Part shown: one piece after another, positions 1 through 9,720 of the stretch | How positions within the stretch are numbered: the stretch's first letter is position 1 | Layout: every line of letters begins with the position of its first letter | Assembly: GCA_965230225.1 (NCBI GenBank) | Contig: CBDDKM010000006.1 | Location: 580,772-644,771 of the forward strand | Reading direction: 5' to 3' | Length of the DNA: 64,000 nucleotides | From: CALSMU01 sp965230225 | GTDB lineage: Bacteria; Bacteroidota; Bacteroidia; Flavobacteriales_D; Parvicellaceae | Position numbers and translations under genes: made by a program | Notes under the pieces: model-generated | What the model was told of the DNA's origin: nothing | Seen by the model: the letters and a program-made list of their open reading frames with translations, nothing else | Databases searched by the model: none

Positions 1-3000
1 ACTCAGCACCACCAGCACTAGAAATTACCGTAGTACCAGTACCTCTCCTCAGGTCAGAAAACAACTCTTTCATCATTTTGGAAGGACTTACTCCATCCGC
101 ATTCTTATTCGCAATTCCCGGCCCTACATTTCTAAACATCACATCCCCCTCAATCACCTCTGCTGTTTCGGCTGCTTCTACCTCATCTTCTTCCACTTCT
201 CCACTATGACAAGTATCCATGATTAAGAGTTTTCTCAGTGGTTTTATTCCGTCCAGTATAGCTTCTATCTCTGAATACTCCAGCCCTTTAGTTTCCGGTT
301 TTTCAAAATCAATGTCGTGAGTCCCATAGTAATAATCATATTGAGCATCCAATACACCGTGACCGGCAATAAACACAACTACCTGATCATCCACCGATGC
401 TCCGTTCAAAAAGTCCTTCAATGCTTTAAAGTTGTTTTTTCTAACTTCTTCATTGGTCAATACCTTTTCATGAACATTTACATAGATGCCATTTTTACTT
501 CCCTTCAGCAATTCAGCAAGGTCGTGTGCATCTTTGGCCGCATAATTCAAATTGTACTTCTTGTTTTGGTATTTGGAGGTTCCAACAGAAACAATGTATA
601 AATCTCTTTTTGCTTTTACATCGCAATTTACCTCCAACGTCTGCTTTAAGCTCTCTATCCCTTTAGAGTTTACACAGGATACCTGAATCTTATTTACTCC
701 AGAAGAAACTTCTATCTCCAAATCCTTTTCGATTTTATTCCCCGTTATCTCCATTCCTTTAGCTCCCAAAACTGGAACATCATTTACCCAAACATGTATT
801 TTACTTAAATCGTACTTAGCATCTGATGCACTCACTTTAATGGACACGGTTCTTTCTGTAGTAATTAAAGGCAATTCATTTCTGTTTAATACTGTAAGTG
901 TAGGAAGGTGCATCTCGGATGTTAAATCAGACTCTTTCAACCCCAATTTTCTCAACCTCTTTTTATAGGCTTTTTCATAGAGAGACAACAATCCTTCATC
1001 TTCCGAATTCATTGCTGCTAACACAATATCCGGTCGGTTATATTTAGCATCAAACTGCTCAAATGGGTAAGCATCTTTACCTACTCTAAAAGTTACCAGA
1101 TCAGTTCCTTCTTTAGTTACCTTGTAATAGTTCTCTGGCGTTTTAAAGATGGCGTTATCCTTTTCACTTACCATGATAAATCTTTCCTCTCCAGTTTCCG
1201 GGTCATATACTTTCAATTCTCCACTTTCTAAACTTACCCCTACATAACCAAATTTATTGGTTTCTACTCCCGTGATTAGTTTAGTATTGAATACTTCTGT
1301 TTCTGCCTGGTGTTGAGTAATGATATTCAAGAAGTGGATTTTCTTTCGATCCTTAGAAACAATGTAGTCTGAAGGAGTGTGCTGCATAAATGGAACTCCC
1401 TTTACCTTTGGCTGTTTTCCATCCAATGGCACCATCAATTCTGCATCTACTTTAATGATTCCTAGTAGCGTTCTGGCAAACAAATGCTTTCCGTCTTTAC
1501 TGTAGTTAATAAACGCTTCTCTTGCCAATGCTCCTTTTAGATCAATTTGAACTAAATTTTGCCAGGATGAAGTTTCCCATACAATAATAATCCCTGTGTT
1601 AAACACCGCTGCTAATCTGGAACCATCAGCATTAAAGGTAATGGCACGAGCTTCAAAGAAGGTTCCTCCTGCAATTTTTTCTGTACTTAATTTACGAATT
1701 ACTTTACCAGTATTAATATCTGATATGGTAATGGATTCTTTACCTGAACCGGCCAATGCTATATACTTTTCTTGTGGATCCATGGCTAAATCATTCACCC
1801 CTCCATGTTGGTCAGCCTCCACCACCCCAACATACTCCGGCAAATGATCTGTTATCTGATACAAACGAAGTTCATCTCTTGTAAAATCAGTAATCAAATG
1901 ACCTCCTTCAGGAGAAAAGAACAAGAAATCTTTTCTACCTGCCACTCCTTTTGCCAGCTTTTCAGACATTTGGATGGACCTTTCCTTCATCTTCTCCTTG
2001 AAAGCGTCTCTATCTACATTAATCTTTCCCTCTGATAATTCTTTTAAATGCTCTAATCCTTTTAGTGTTCTTTTTTCCGACTGATCTTTCTTCTCCTCTT
2101 CTGTTTTCTGAACTCGTTCCTTACCTCTTTCGTGCAATGCAACTTCTCCAAATCGTTCCGCCTGATTTAAATCCCAAACAGATAGTTCTTCTCCCTGAAG
2201 GGTATAAAGAAAGTTTTGAGTTGGATGAAATGCAAAGGTTTTAATCGGGTTCACTTCTCCTTTTAGAGTTCTGAACAATTGATGACGATTAACATCCCAA
2301 ATTTTAATCACATTATCCTTCGATTTAACTTGATTAAATATGCTCAATCGATAACCAGAAGTAGAAAATGTACTTCCGTCCGGGCTATACTCCAGAGACC
2401 TCACCTCTTCTGCCTCTTCTTCACTTCCCTCAATTGAATTGGTCATTTCTGCCACCAACTCTCCCGTAGTTAAGTTCCACATCTTAATCGATTTATCCAG
2501 GCTGGATGTTGCAATGCTATTGCTCCTTAGGTTAGCATCTATGGCAGTTATTTCTTTATCGTGCGCCTGAAAGGAAATTATTTCTTCGTAATCATTTGTA
2601 TTGAATACCTTAACAACTCCCCTATAATCTGCAGTAACCAGTTTTCCTTCAATAAAACCAACTCCTACTACTTCCTTTTTATGAGGTTTAAACTTTTTAA
2701 TTTGTTTCTGACTGGGAACATCCCAAACCAGCACATCGGTTAATTTAGAACAAACAGCTACTTGTTCTCCCTGAATATCCAAATCGTTGATCTCGGCACT
2801 CATCTTTCCTATCTTGATCAACTTGTGATAATCTGAAGTATTCCAGCACACCACCTCTCTATTCTGGCTACCTGCAACCAAATAATCTCCTTTATCCGTA
2901 AACTCAAGTTTAACTACCTCAAAATAGAACTTTACACTGTCTTTTTTTTCCCAGGTGTTTAAGTCCCAGATATAGGTTTTCTGTTTATGAGAGGCACTTG

Positions 3001-3265
3001 CTAAATAATTTCCTGATGGGTGAAAAGCAACGTCGTTGATGTGGGATTTATGTCCTCTAAGAGTTCCTATTAACTTTCCAGATTGAACATCCCACACCTT
3101 TACGGCATTATCCTTTTCGCTTCCGGATGCAATGTACCTTCCATCAGCGCTGTACTTGATGCATGTAATGAGTCCAAGGTTCTTTTCCTGGGTGATTAAT
3201 TCGGCTTGTTGAGCATGATAAAAACAGCTAACAAAAAGTGCCAACAAGAAAGGAATAGCTTTCAT
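1..3265 (-). CDS. WD40-repeat protein with C-terminal caspase (peptidase C14) domain, 3' end outside window
   Basis: The frame is open from an ATG at 3265 to the window edge, giving 1088 residues without the C-terminus. A signal peptide at the N-terminus (MKAIPFLLALFVSC) points to export. A long WD40 propeller region follows, with repeated units such as VKVWD and YIWDLNTW. The end is a caspase-like domain with the histidine in AGHGV (H969) and the cysteine in DTCHSGE (C1019), a dyad spacing usual for the C14 clan. WD40-caspase fusions are common in Bacteroidota. The expected role is a cysteine peptidase, probably specific for Arg or Lys, acting on substrates bound by the propeller; target and trigger are unknown. 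Both catalytic residues lie in the frame of the ATG, so I see no frameshift. It is transcribed away from the MBL gene. Confidence 0.85.
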   Translation of the reverse strand, partial: MKAIPFLLALFVSCFYHAQQAELITQEKNLGLITCIKYSADGRYIASGSEKDNAVKVWDVQSGKLIGTLRGHKSHINDVAFHPSGNYLASASHKQKTYIWDLNTWEKKDSVKFYFEVVKLEFTDKGDYLVAGSQNREVVCWNTSDYHKLIKIGKMSAEINDLDIQGEQVAVCSKLTDVLVWDVPSQKQIKKFKPHKKEVVGVGFIEGKLVTADYRGVVKVFNTNDYEEIISFQAHDKEITAIDANLRSNSIATSSLDKSIKMWNLTTGELVAEMTNSIEGSEEEAEEVRSLEYSPDGSTFSTSGYRLSIFNQVKSKDNVIKIWDVNRHQLFRTLKGEVNPIKTFAFHPTQNFLYTLQGEELSVWDLNQAERFGEVALHERGKERVQKTEEEKKDQSEKRTLKGLEHLKELSEGKINVDRDAFKEKMKERSIQMSEKLAKGVAGRKDFLFFSPEGGHLITDFTRDELRLYQITDHLPEYVGVVEADQHGGVNDLAMDPQEKYIALAGSGKESITISDINTGKVIRKLSTEKIAGGTFFEARAITFNADGSRLAAVFNTGIIIVWETSSWQNLVQIDLKGALAREAFINYSKDGKHLFARTLLGIIKVDAELMVPLDGKQPKVKGVPFMQHTPSDYIVSKDRKKIHFLNIITQHQAETEVFNTKLITGVETNKFGYVGVSLESGELKVYDPETGEERFIMVSEKDNAIFKTPENYYKVTKEGTDLVTFRVGKDAYPFEQFDAKYNRPDIVLAAMNSEDEGLLSLYEKAYKKRLRKLGLKESDLTSEMHLPTLTVLNRNELPLITTERTVSIKVSASDAKYDLSKIHVWVNDVPVLGAKGMEITGNKIEKDLEIEVSSGVNKIQVSCVNSKGIESLKQTLEVNCDVKAKRDLYIVSVGTSKYQNKKYNLNYAAKDAHDLAELLKGSKNGIYVNVHEKVLTNEEVRKNNFKALKDFLNGASVDDQVVVFIAGHGVLDAQYDYYYGTHDIDFEKPETKGLEYSEIEAILDGIKPLRKLLIMDTCHSGEVEEDEVEAAETAEVIEGDVMFRNVGPGIANKNADGVSPSKMMKELFSDLRRGTGTTVISSAGGAE

Positions 3266-3368
3266 TTTTTTTACTTTTAGAGCAAATTTAAGCAAAGCGC
3301 GTTCCATTTAAAGTATTTGACTAAATAAATATTATATGAACGCTTGATAATCAGAAAAAAAGAGCATT

Positions 3369-4223
3369 ATGAATTTATATTCCATCCCAACGGGAAATTT
3401 TAAGTTAGACGGAGGAGCAATGTTTGGAGTAGTTCCTAAATCTTTATGGCAAAGAACCAATCCTGCAGATGAAAACAACATGTGTAGCTGGGCCATGAGA
3501 AGCTTATTAATTGAAGATGGAGATCGTTTGATGTTGGTGGATTGTGGAATGGGAGATAAACAAAGTGCTAAGTTTTTTGGGTATTACTATCTATTTGGAG
3601 ATGATACTCTGGAAAAATCATTGAACAAACACGGCTTTACTTCTGATGACATTACGGATGTTATTCTTACCCACTTACATTTTGACCATTGCGGAGGAGC
3701 GATTAAATGGGCCAACGAAGAAAAAACAATTCCTGAAGTCGTATTCAAAAATGCTAAGTACTGGAGTAATGAAAACCACTGGGACTGGGCCACTAACCCC
3801 AACCCTAGAGAAAAGGCTTCATTTTTACAGGAGAACATTGCCCCTATTAAAGAAAGTGGGCAATTATCATTTATTAACAGAGAAGGAAGAGTAACCAAAG
3901 ATGCATTTAATGGTATTGATATTTTCTTTGCGGATGGACATACAGAGAGCCAGATCATTCCTATGATTAATTATAAAGGAAAAACGTTGGTGTTTATGGC
4001 TGATTTGTTACCAAGTGTGGGGCACTTACCTCTACCCTATGTAATGGGATATGACACCAGACCATTGCTCACTTTAGATGAGAAAGCATTGTTCTTAAAT
4101 GATGCAGCAGACAAAGAGTATGTTCTATTTCTGGAACACGACATCGACAATGAATGTTGCACGGTTCAACACACGGAAAAAGGAGTAAGATTAAAAGATA
4201 CTTTTAGACTTACCGACCTCTAA
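3369..4223 (+). CDS. MBL-fold metallo-hydrolase
   Basis: 284-residue soluble metallo-beta-lactamase-fold hydrolase. The zinc-binding motif HLHFDH is at residues 102-107 (H102, H104, D106, H107); further metal ligands are offered by the downstream FADGHTE and ADLLPS segments. The length and the N-terminal part, which leads into LVDCGMG, resemble the YtnP/AidC-type hydrolases, some of which are N-acyl-homoserine lactonases. The substrate cannot be decided from sequence. No signal peptide is seen, so it is probably cytoplasmic. Its stop overlaps by 4 bases the stop of the convergent gene. Confidence 0.82.
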   Translation: MNLYSIPTGNFKLDGGAMFGVVPKSLWQRTNPADENNMCSWAMRSLLIEDGDRLMLVDCGMGDKQSAKFFGYYYLFGDDTLEKSLNKHGFTSDDITDVILTHLHFDHCGGAIKWANEEKTIPEVVFKNAKYWSNENHWDWATNPNPREKASFLQENIAPIKESGQLSFINREGRVTKDAFNGIDIFFADGHTESQIIPMINYKGKTLVFMADLLPSVGHLPLPYVMGYDTRPLLTLDEKALFLNDAADKEYVLFLEHDIDNECCTVQHTEKGVRLKDTFRLTDL

Positions 4224-4960
4224 AACTTGTAAAAAAGAGAGACATCAAAATAGCCTAAATTAAAGTCAGCAAAATTCTGAGATAATCCATATTGATTGTA
4301 CTGATCGATCAAACGATCTGTATCGATAATAAAGTAATTGAACTGAGGAGTTAACTGGAATGTAACCAGTAAATCTTCGCTTAAAAACCAGTCGAACCCA
4401 AAACTTAAATCCAACCCGGTAGTAAAATAATTACTATCGTGAGAGCCCTGATAAACAGGAGCTTCATTATCGTCCACCAGGTAAAAACCAGTGGTATCTT
4501 TATGGAGGTTTACATCGTCGTATTTTGAATGGAACTGTGCATATCCAAAAATCAGATCAACACCAATGTGAAAACGAGAAAAATTGCTTCCCTTAAGCTC
4601 TTCAAAACCTATTCTAACATCGTAATGATCGTACCAACTGCTGTAATAACGATTAGTAATCATTGTATTGTTAGAGGCTATGGTTCTGTATGATGTATAT
4701 GGGGTTCTATTGGCCAGAGTTAAATAATTCAGGCTTACTCTAAAATTCCTATTTCCCATATTCCGTTTATAACTCAGGTTAATTTTAGAACTTTTATTAC
4801 TTCCTCCGAATGCTCCCGTTAAAAGTGGGCTAATATTTACCCCTAAATAATTCCTTCTGGATTCAATGTATACCGTATCTTCTTCTTGAATTGAATCAAT
4901 CGTTTGAGCTTGAAAATCAACAACTAACAACAACAGTAAGATTGAAAGGAATAATTTCAT
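4220..4960 (-). CDS. Predicted outer-membrane beta-barrel-like protein, paralogue of the 53.8-56.4 kb family
   Basis: 246 residues starting with a clear signal peptide (MKLFLSILLLLLVVDFQAQ). The mature part is rich in alternating aromatic and polar residues and ends in YFDVSLFYKF, a terminal beta-strand with a final aromatic as in barrel proteins. Landmarks LSYKRN, RIGFEEL and GVDLIFG recur in the three tandem genes at 53.8-56.4 kb, so this is a distant fourth copy. The family is not one I can name, and pore, adhesin or structural roles are all open. It stands alone between two genes on the other strand. Confidence 0.6.
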   Translation of the reverse strand: MKLFLSILLLLLVVDFQAQTIDSIQEEDTVYIESRRNYLGVNISPLLTGAFGGSNKSSKINLSYKRNMGNRNFRVSLNYLTLANRTPYTSYRTIASNNTMITNRYYSSWYDHYDVRIGFEELKGSNFSRFHIGVDLIFGYAQFHSKYDDVNLHKDTTGFYLVDDNEAPVYQGSHDSNYFTTGLDLSFGFDWFLSEDLLVTFQLTPQFNYFIIDTDRLIDQYNQYGLSQNFADFNLGYFDVSLFYKF

Positions 4961-5059
4961 ATTTGATTTTTATTTAATTAAAATAGGTTTATTTTGGTCT
5001 CAAAATAATAAGATAATAAGAAATACGCAATTCGGATTGTTCTGAAACTATAAGCAATA

Positions 5060-6298
5060 ATGAAGTTATTCTCACTTCCAGATATCAAATTTGAAAACTA
5101 TTATGAGGAATCCAGGTTTCGATTAATGTGGAACATCAGTTTCGTTTTCATCTTCTTGATGAGTGTTGTATCAATCTTCAATTATTCCAACGAACAATAC
5201 AGCTCCACCCCTAACCTAATCGCCATTGGTTTTGCTATTATTGCCTTGATTGTTTTGAAGAAAACAAAGGAATACAAGGTGATTAGTATCATTGTTAGTT
5301 TATTGAATCTTATTCTAATTTCGTCGGTCTTTTTTACCTTAAGAAACGTTATACATTACACTACTCCGCTTTGGGGAATAATGAATATTCTGTTTACCTT
5401 TTTTATGTTGGGACACATATGGGGGTTTGCGGTATTGATTATTCAGTTTATTGTTATTTTCTTCTACTTTGCCCTACACCTTAGCGATAATATTCAAAGC
5501 ATTGCTCCTTTTGATGCAGCAGATATTACTAATATTATTGTGGAGTATGCTATTTGTGGAGCCGGAATTGGTTACTTCATTTTCAAGTTTATTAAAACCA
5601 GCAAATTTGCTGAGAAGCAATTTACCCACACCAACGAAGAGCTCAATAAGCAAAACAGTGTTATTTCTTCTCAAAATGAGGAAAAAGAGATTATGTTGAA
5701 GGAGATTCATCACCGAGTAAAAAACAATCTCCAGGTTATAACCAGTTTACTCCGACTTCAATCTTACGAAATTGATGAAAACAATGGGGCTAAAGAATTT
5801 AACGAAGCCATTAACCGGGTTAAAGCCATGGCTCTGATTCACGAAAAGATGTATCAAAACCAGATGCTATCTAAGATTAATCTCGAAGAGTATGTTAGAT
5901 CTCTTGCTTTGGATCTAATTGACTCCTACTCTTTAGACATAGACATTGAACTGGAGGTGAAATCCGATATAAATAACGTAAATTCTAAAACTATAGTTCC
6001 ATTAGCTCTACTCTTAAACGAGTTAGTTTCCAACTCTTTAAAGCATGCTTTTGACAATATTCCAGAGGCTAAAATAATGGTTAGTCTAATGGAACAGGGA
6101 AATGATCAATTTAAGCTGCTATTTTCCGATAATGGCACATGGAAAGAAAGTCAATCAAACTCCTCTTTTGGCTCTGAATTAATTGAGGCAATGACTGAAC
6201 AAATGGAGGGTGAGGTAACTTTAACCAAGTCAGATACAGGCACTTATTACCAATTTGTGTTGAATAATATTTCGGAAGCTCCCCAATCTGCTATTTAA
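5060..6298 (+). CDS. Membrane sensor histidine kinase, HisKA_2 type (copy 1)
   Basis: 412 residues. The first ~180 contain about six hydrophobic segments with short loops, so the sensor is mostly in the membrane. A coiled-coil linker (ELNKQNSVISSQNEEKE) leads to the HisKA_2 dimerisation motif EIHHRVKNNLQ, with phospho-acceptor H218. The GHKL ATPase domain follows, with an N box in LLLNELVSNSLKHAF, DNG for the D box, and a glycine-poor lid. The architecture matches orphan HisKA_2/PdtaS-like kinases, which normally signal to a partner receiver encoded elsewhere; none is adjacent. The next gene is a paralogue in the same orientation, 43 bases downstream. Confidence 0.85.
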   Translation: MKLFSLPDIKFENYYEESRFRLMWNISFVFIFLMSVVSIFNYSNEQYSSTPNLIAIGFAIIALIVLKKTKEYKVISIIVSLLNLILISSVFFTLRNVIHYTTPLWGIMNILFTFFMLGHIWGFAVLIIQFIVIFFYFALHLSDNIQSIAPFDAADITNIIVEYAICGAGIGYFIFKFIKTSKFAEKQFTHTNEELNKQNSVISSQNEEKEIMLKEIHHRVKNNLQVITSLLRLQSYEIDENNGAKEFNEAINRVKAMALIHEKMYQNQMLSKINLEEYVRSLALDLIDSYSLDIDIELEVKSDINNVNSKTIVPLALLLNELVSNSLKHAFDNIPEAKIMVSLMEQGNDQFKLLFSDNGTWKESQSNSSFGSELIEAMTEQMEGEVTLTKSDTGTYYQFVLNNISEAPQSAI

Positions 6299-6341
6299 TT
6301 TTTATTAACTTTTGATCAAATAAAAGTGTAATTTCGTACTT

Positions 6342-7577
6342 ATGCCTATTTTGAATGTCCCCTCAACTCATGTAAGCAGTTATTACGATAAAGCTCGTTT
6401 TGCCTTTACCTGGCGATTGAGTTTATTCCTTACCATATCCCTGTCGATTGTTACTATTTCCTATTATTTAATTAGCCGACCCAACACCATTCCTTTTATG
6501 ATAGGAGCCTTTGTTGGTTTGATTTCGCTAGTTGTATTATACAAAACCAGAAGCTATAGAGAAGCAGCTACCTTAACTACCATTTTTGGTGTTTTGGCAG
6601 TTAACTCTGTTTTGTTTTTAATTACCGACGGGATTCATTTGGGGTCATTACTTTGGATGGTAGTTATCTCTTTGTTTGCTTATTTCACTTTGGGTAAAAA
6701 ATGGGGAAACTTCATTGTATTTGTCAATGCACTTGGAGCAGCAAGGTATATTTTATTTCAAATGGATTCGAATATAGCACAGCTACCACCTTTTACTCCA
6801 CAACTGATTATTACCCTTGCTTTAGAAATTACCATTTGCCTGTCCATCATTGCTTATTTGACTCAGCAGTTTATTAAAACCAACGAGTTTGCCGAGAAGC
6901 AGTATTTGGCTGCCTATGATGAAATGAATCAGCAAAATAGCATTATCACCAACCAGAACAAGGAAAAGGAATTGATGTTAAAGGAGATTCATCATAGAGT
7001 AAAAAACAACTTACAGGTAATTACCAGCTTACTTCGTTTACAATCTTATGAACTGGAAGAAGAAAAAAGCAAAGAATTCTCCGAAGCCATTAACCGAGTT
7101 AAAGCTATGGCTTTGATTCATGAGAAAATGTACCAAACAGAAGAATTATCGAGCTTACAATTGGACAGTTATTTTGAATCTCTCGCCAACGAATTAATCG
7201 TTACTTACTCATTAGAGATACCGGTTGAATTAAGCATCAATTCTGAAGTTAATCAGGTAGGATCGAAAACCATTGTTCCACTAGCTTTATTGTTCAATGA
7301 GCTTATATCTAACTCTATTAAACATGCATTTAAAGATTCTTCTAAAGCTAAGATATCTGTTGATGCACACAATAGAAACGATGGCTACTTTGTAATTAAA
7401 TACAAAGACAATGGAAGCTGGAAACCACAAACTAAAGTTTCCTCTTTTGGGTTGGAACTTATAGCTACTATGACAGAACAACTGGAAGGTAAATACGATT
7501 TAGAAAAATCCGATACAGGAACAGAGTTCACCTTCCTATTAAAGAACATAGAGGAAGATTCTCAGAAAGAAATTTAG
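6342..7577 (+). CDS. Membrane sensor histidine kinase, HisKA_2 type (copy 2)
   Basis: 411 residues, collinear with the upstream kinase over its whole length. It has about six membrane segments, the linker ending FIKTNEFAEKQY, then EIHHRVKNNLQ with H218, and an ATPase domain with LLFNELISNSIKHAF. The cytoplasmic half is very similar to copy 1, whereas the membrane sensor half has diverged. This suggests duplication followed by sensor specialisation with a shared partner. The stop overlaps the stop of the convergent SpoIIE gene by 4 bases. Confidence 0.85.
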   Translation: MPILNVPSTHVSSYYDKARFAFTWRLSLFLTISLSIVTISYYLISRPNTIPFMIGAFVGLISLVVLYKTRSYREAATLTTIFGVLAVNSVLFLITDGIHLGSLLWMVVISLFAYFTLGKKWGNFIVFVNALGAARYILFQMDSNIAQLPPFTPQLIITLALEITICLSIIAYLTQQFIKTNEFAEKQYLAAYDEMNQQNSIITNQNKEKELMLKEIHHRVKNNLQVITSLLRLQSYELEEEKSKEFSEAINRVKAMALIHEKMYQTEELSSLQLDSYFESLANELIVTYSLEIPVELSINSEVNQVGSKTIVPLALLFNELISNSIKHAFKDSSKAKISVDAHNRNDGYFVIKYKDNGSWKPQTKVSSFGLELIATMTEQLEGKYDLEKSDTGTEFTFLLKNIEEDSQKEI

Positions 7578-9631
7578 GTAGATTTTACTCTTACCCCGAT
7601 GATGCAAATGTCATCTATTTGCTCAAAATCACCCCGCCAATCTAATATGGTTTGATGCAGTACTAATTTCTGCTCATCCATAGGTAATTTTTCTACTCTC
7701 TTCAACAGTTTAATAAACTGGTTGTATTTAAACTTCTTCCCTTTTTCTCCTCCAAATTGGTCTGCATACCCATCAGAAAACAAATACAGCATATTTTCTC
7801 CGGGCTCTAACTGGATCTCTCTGTTTGTAAATGGCTCCGGCTTGTAGGTATAACCAATTGGTTGTCTATCCGACTTGTACCTTTCCAGTTCTCCTTCTTT
7901 AACGACATATAATGGATTATTGGCTCCTGCCCATTCCACCTGATTTGTTTTCCTGTCTAATCGAATTAAAGATATATCCATACCATCTTTCGAACCATCA
8001 TCCTTGCCGGTTTGATTCAGTTCTTTAATGACACGCATTCTTAACTCATCCAGTATTTGAGCTGGCGAAACGTATTCTCCGGTAGAAGTAATATCGTTCA
8101 AGAATGAAATTCCCAGCATACTCATAAATGCACCTGGCACGCCATGTCCGGTACAATCAGCAACTGCTATATAAATGTAATCTTCATTTTTGTGGGTCCA
8201 GTAAAAATCACCGCTTACAATATCCTTTGGCTGAAAATAAATAAAGTGTGGAGGAAAGCTAGTGGTAATGTGTTCTTCTGATAAAAGTAATGCCTGTTGA
8301 ATACGTTTGGCATAGTTAATACTGTCTACAATTTCAGTATTTTTCTGAACCAACTCATCGTTCAGGTTTTCCAGTTGCTGACTATTCTTTCTCTTTAACA
8401 AAAAGAGCCATAGCGCTCCCCCTCCAAAAACAAATAACAATCCCGCTATTAACCACAAATTGGCAATTTTCCGCTGCTGGTTTTCCGCCTGAAGTTGAGC
8501 CTGTTCATTTTCCTTATTTAGGTTAATGATTTCTAGCTCCTTTTTGTCGTTTTCATACTTTTCTCTCATTTCAGCTATTTCCCGACTGGTAATAGCAGCA
8601 TTGGTGGAGTCTTTTACTTTAGTATGTAGTTTTTGGTAATAATATGCTGAATCATGGGCTCCGTTATTATCAAAGATCATGGCAAGTACCTCATAATTAT
8701 CAATGGTTTGCCTTAATAACCCATTTTCTTTACATACCACTATACTTTTTCTAATCAACTCTATTGCCTTTTCCGAATTACCGATCAGGTTATACAAATC
8801 GGCCTGATTGTTATAAGCTATGGCTATTTGCTCAGGAGTTCCTTTTTCTTCGTATATCCTAAGGGACTCAGACAATAGGCTATCCGCTTTATCATAATTT
8901 TCAAGTTGTTGTTCGATGAGTGCTAAGTTGATCAATGATCCTGCAACTCCTTCATCGTTACCCAGTTTTTCATCTATTCTTAACGATTGCGAATAGTAGT
9001 AAATGGCCGAATCGGTGTTGTTCATCAAATCGTACATCACTCCAATGTTGTTGTAGGAGTTACCTATCCCTTCTTGATTCTTCTCTTCCTGGTATACAGC
9101 CAACGCCTGCTGATAATATCCTAAAGCTTCGATAAAGTTATCCTGATAATCGAAGGATAAACCAATGGTATTGAGACTTCTTGCCTTACTATCGTTAAGG
9201 CTATTCTTTTCAGCTATTTCCAGAGCTTGTATTCCAACACTTCCTCCTTCGTTAAAACGGGCTTCTGAAATGTATAAAGTTGCAAGGTTTAGTAGTACTT
9301 CCACCTGATTATAAGGATCATTATTCTCTTCGAATAATGTAATTGCTTCCTGATAGTAAGCTTCTGCTTCTTCTGTTTTACCAACAGACTTGGAGCACAC
9401 CCCTAACAATTGGGCGGCATATCCTTTATCTTCTTTAGTACCACTTTTTTGAACTTTCTCATACAAAGACAAGCTCAATTGATAAGCATGCTCCGGATTA
9501 TCTCCCCTGGCATCTAATATCTCTTGCTTATCCTCGTTGAACTTTTCTGTTTCAAAATCGAACGATAAATTGATTATCGCAGAAACAACAATAAATACTA
9601 CAAACCCGATTTTAGTTTTCTTCCCCCACAT
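7574..9631 (-). CDS. TPR-repeat, membrane-anchored SpoIIE-family (PP2C-like) phosphatase
   Basis: I start it at the ATG at 9631 (MWGKKTKIGF), immediately before a hydrophobic N-terminal segment; the frame extends to an ATG at 9685 that would overlap no better signal. Order: N-terminal membrane or signal segment, about seven TPR units (for example EALGYYQQALAVYQEE), a coiled coil, one membrane helix (LLFVFGGGALWLFLL), a coiled coil, then the SpoIIE phosphatase domain with SGDFYWTHK, ADCTGHGVPGAFMSMLG and the closing DDICIIGV. The TPR part is probably periplasmic and the phosphatase cytoplasmic. Such proteins usually dephosphorylate STAS anti-anti-sigma-like proteins; no partner is adjacent, but a stressosome is encoded at 40.7-43 kb. 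Confidence 0.85.
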   Translation of the reverse strand: MWGKKTKIGFVVFIVVSAIINLSFDFETEKFNEDKQEILDARGDNPEHAYQLSLSLYEKVQKSGTKEDKGYAAQLLGVCSKSVGKTEEAEAYYQEAITLFEENNDPYNQVEVLLNLATLYISEARFNEGGSVGIQALEIAEKNSLNDSKARSLNTIGLSFDYQDNFIEALGYYQQALAVYQEEKNQEGIGNSYNNIGVMYDLMNNTDSAIYYYSQSLRIDEKLGNDEGVAGSLINLALIEQQLENYDKADSLLSESLRIYEEKGTPEQIAIAYNNQADLYNLIGNSEKAIELIRKSIVVCKENGLLRQTIDNYEVLAMIFDNNGAHDSAYYYQKLHTKVKDSTNAAITSREIAEMREKYENDKKELEIINLNKENEQAQLQAENQQRKIANLWLIAGLLFVFGGGALWLFLLKRKNSQQLENLNDELVQKNTEIVDSINYAKRIQQALLLSEEHITTSFPPHFIYFQPKDIVSGDFYWTHKNEDYIYIAVADCTGHGVPGAFMSMLGISFLNDITSTGEYVSPAQILDELRMRVIKELNQTGKDDGSKDGMDISLIRLDRKTNQVEWAGANNPLYVVKEGELERYKSDRQPIGYTYKPEPFTNREIQLEPGENMLYLFSDGYADQFGGEKGKKFKYNQFIKLLKRVEKLPMDEQKLVLHQTILDWRGDFEQIDDICIIGVRVKST

Positions 9632-9720
9632 ATTGAGTACGGAAGATATAAAATTGTAATTTAACCGACTAAGGGTTAATGACAAAAGTCATAATCCTGA
9701 ACACAACAACACTACTTATT

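Noticed and set aside
1596..2743. Several plus-strand frames opposite the WD40-caspase gene
   Set aside because: Antisense shadows of an open 1088-codon frame with clear WD40 and caspase motifs.
9679..9720. Earlier ATG for the DUF3179 gene
   Set aside because: It would place 14 residues before a clear lipoprotein signal peptide and overlap the divergent gene region.
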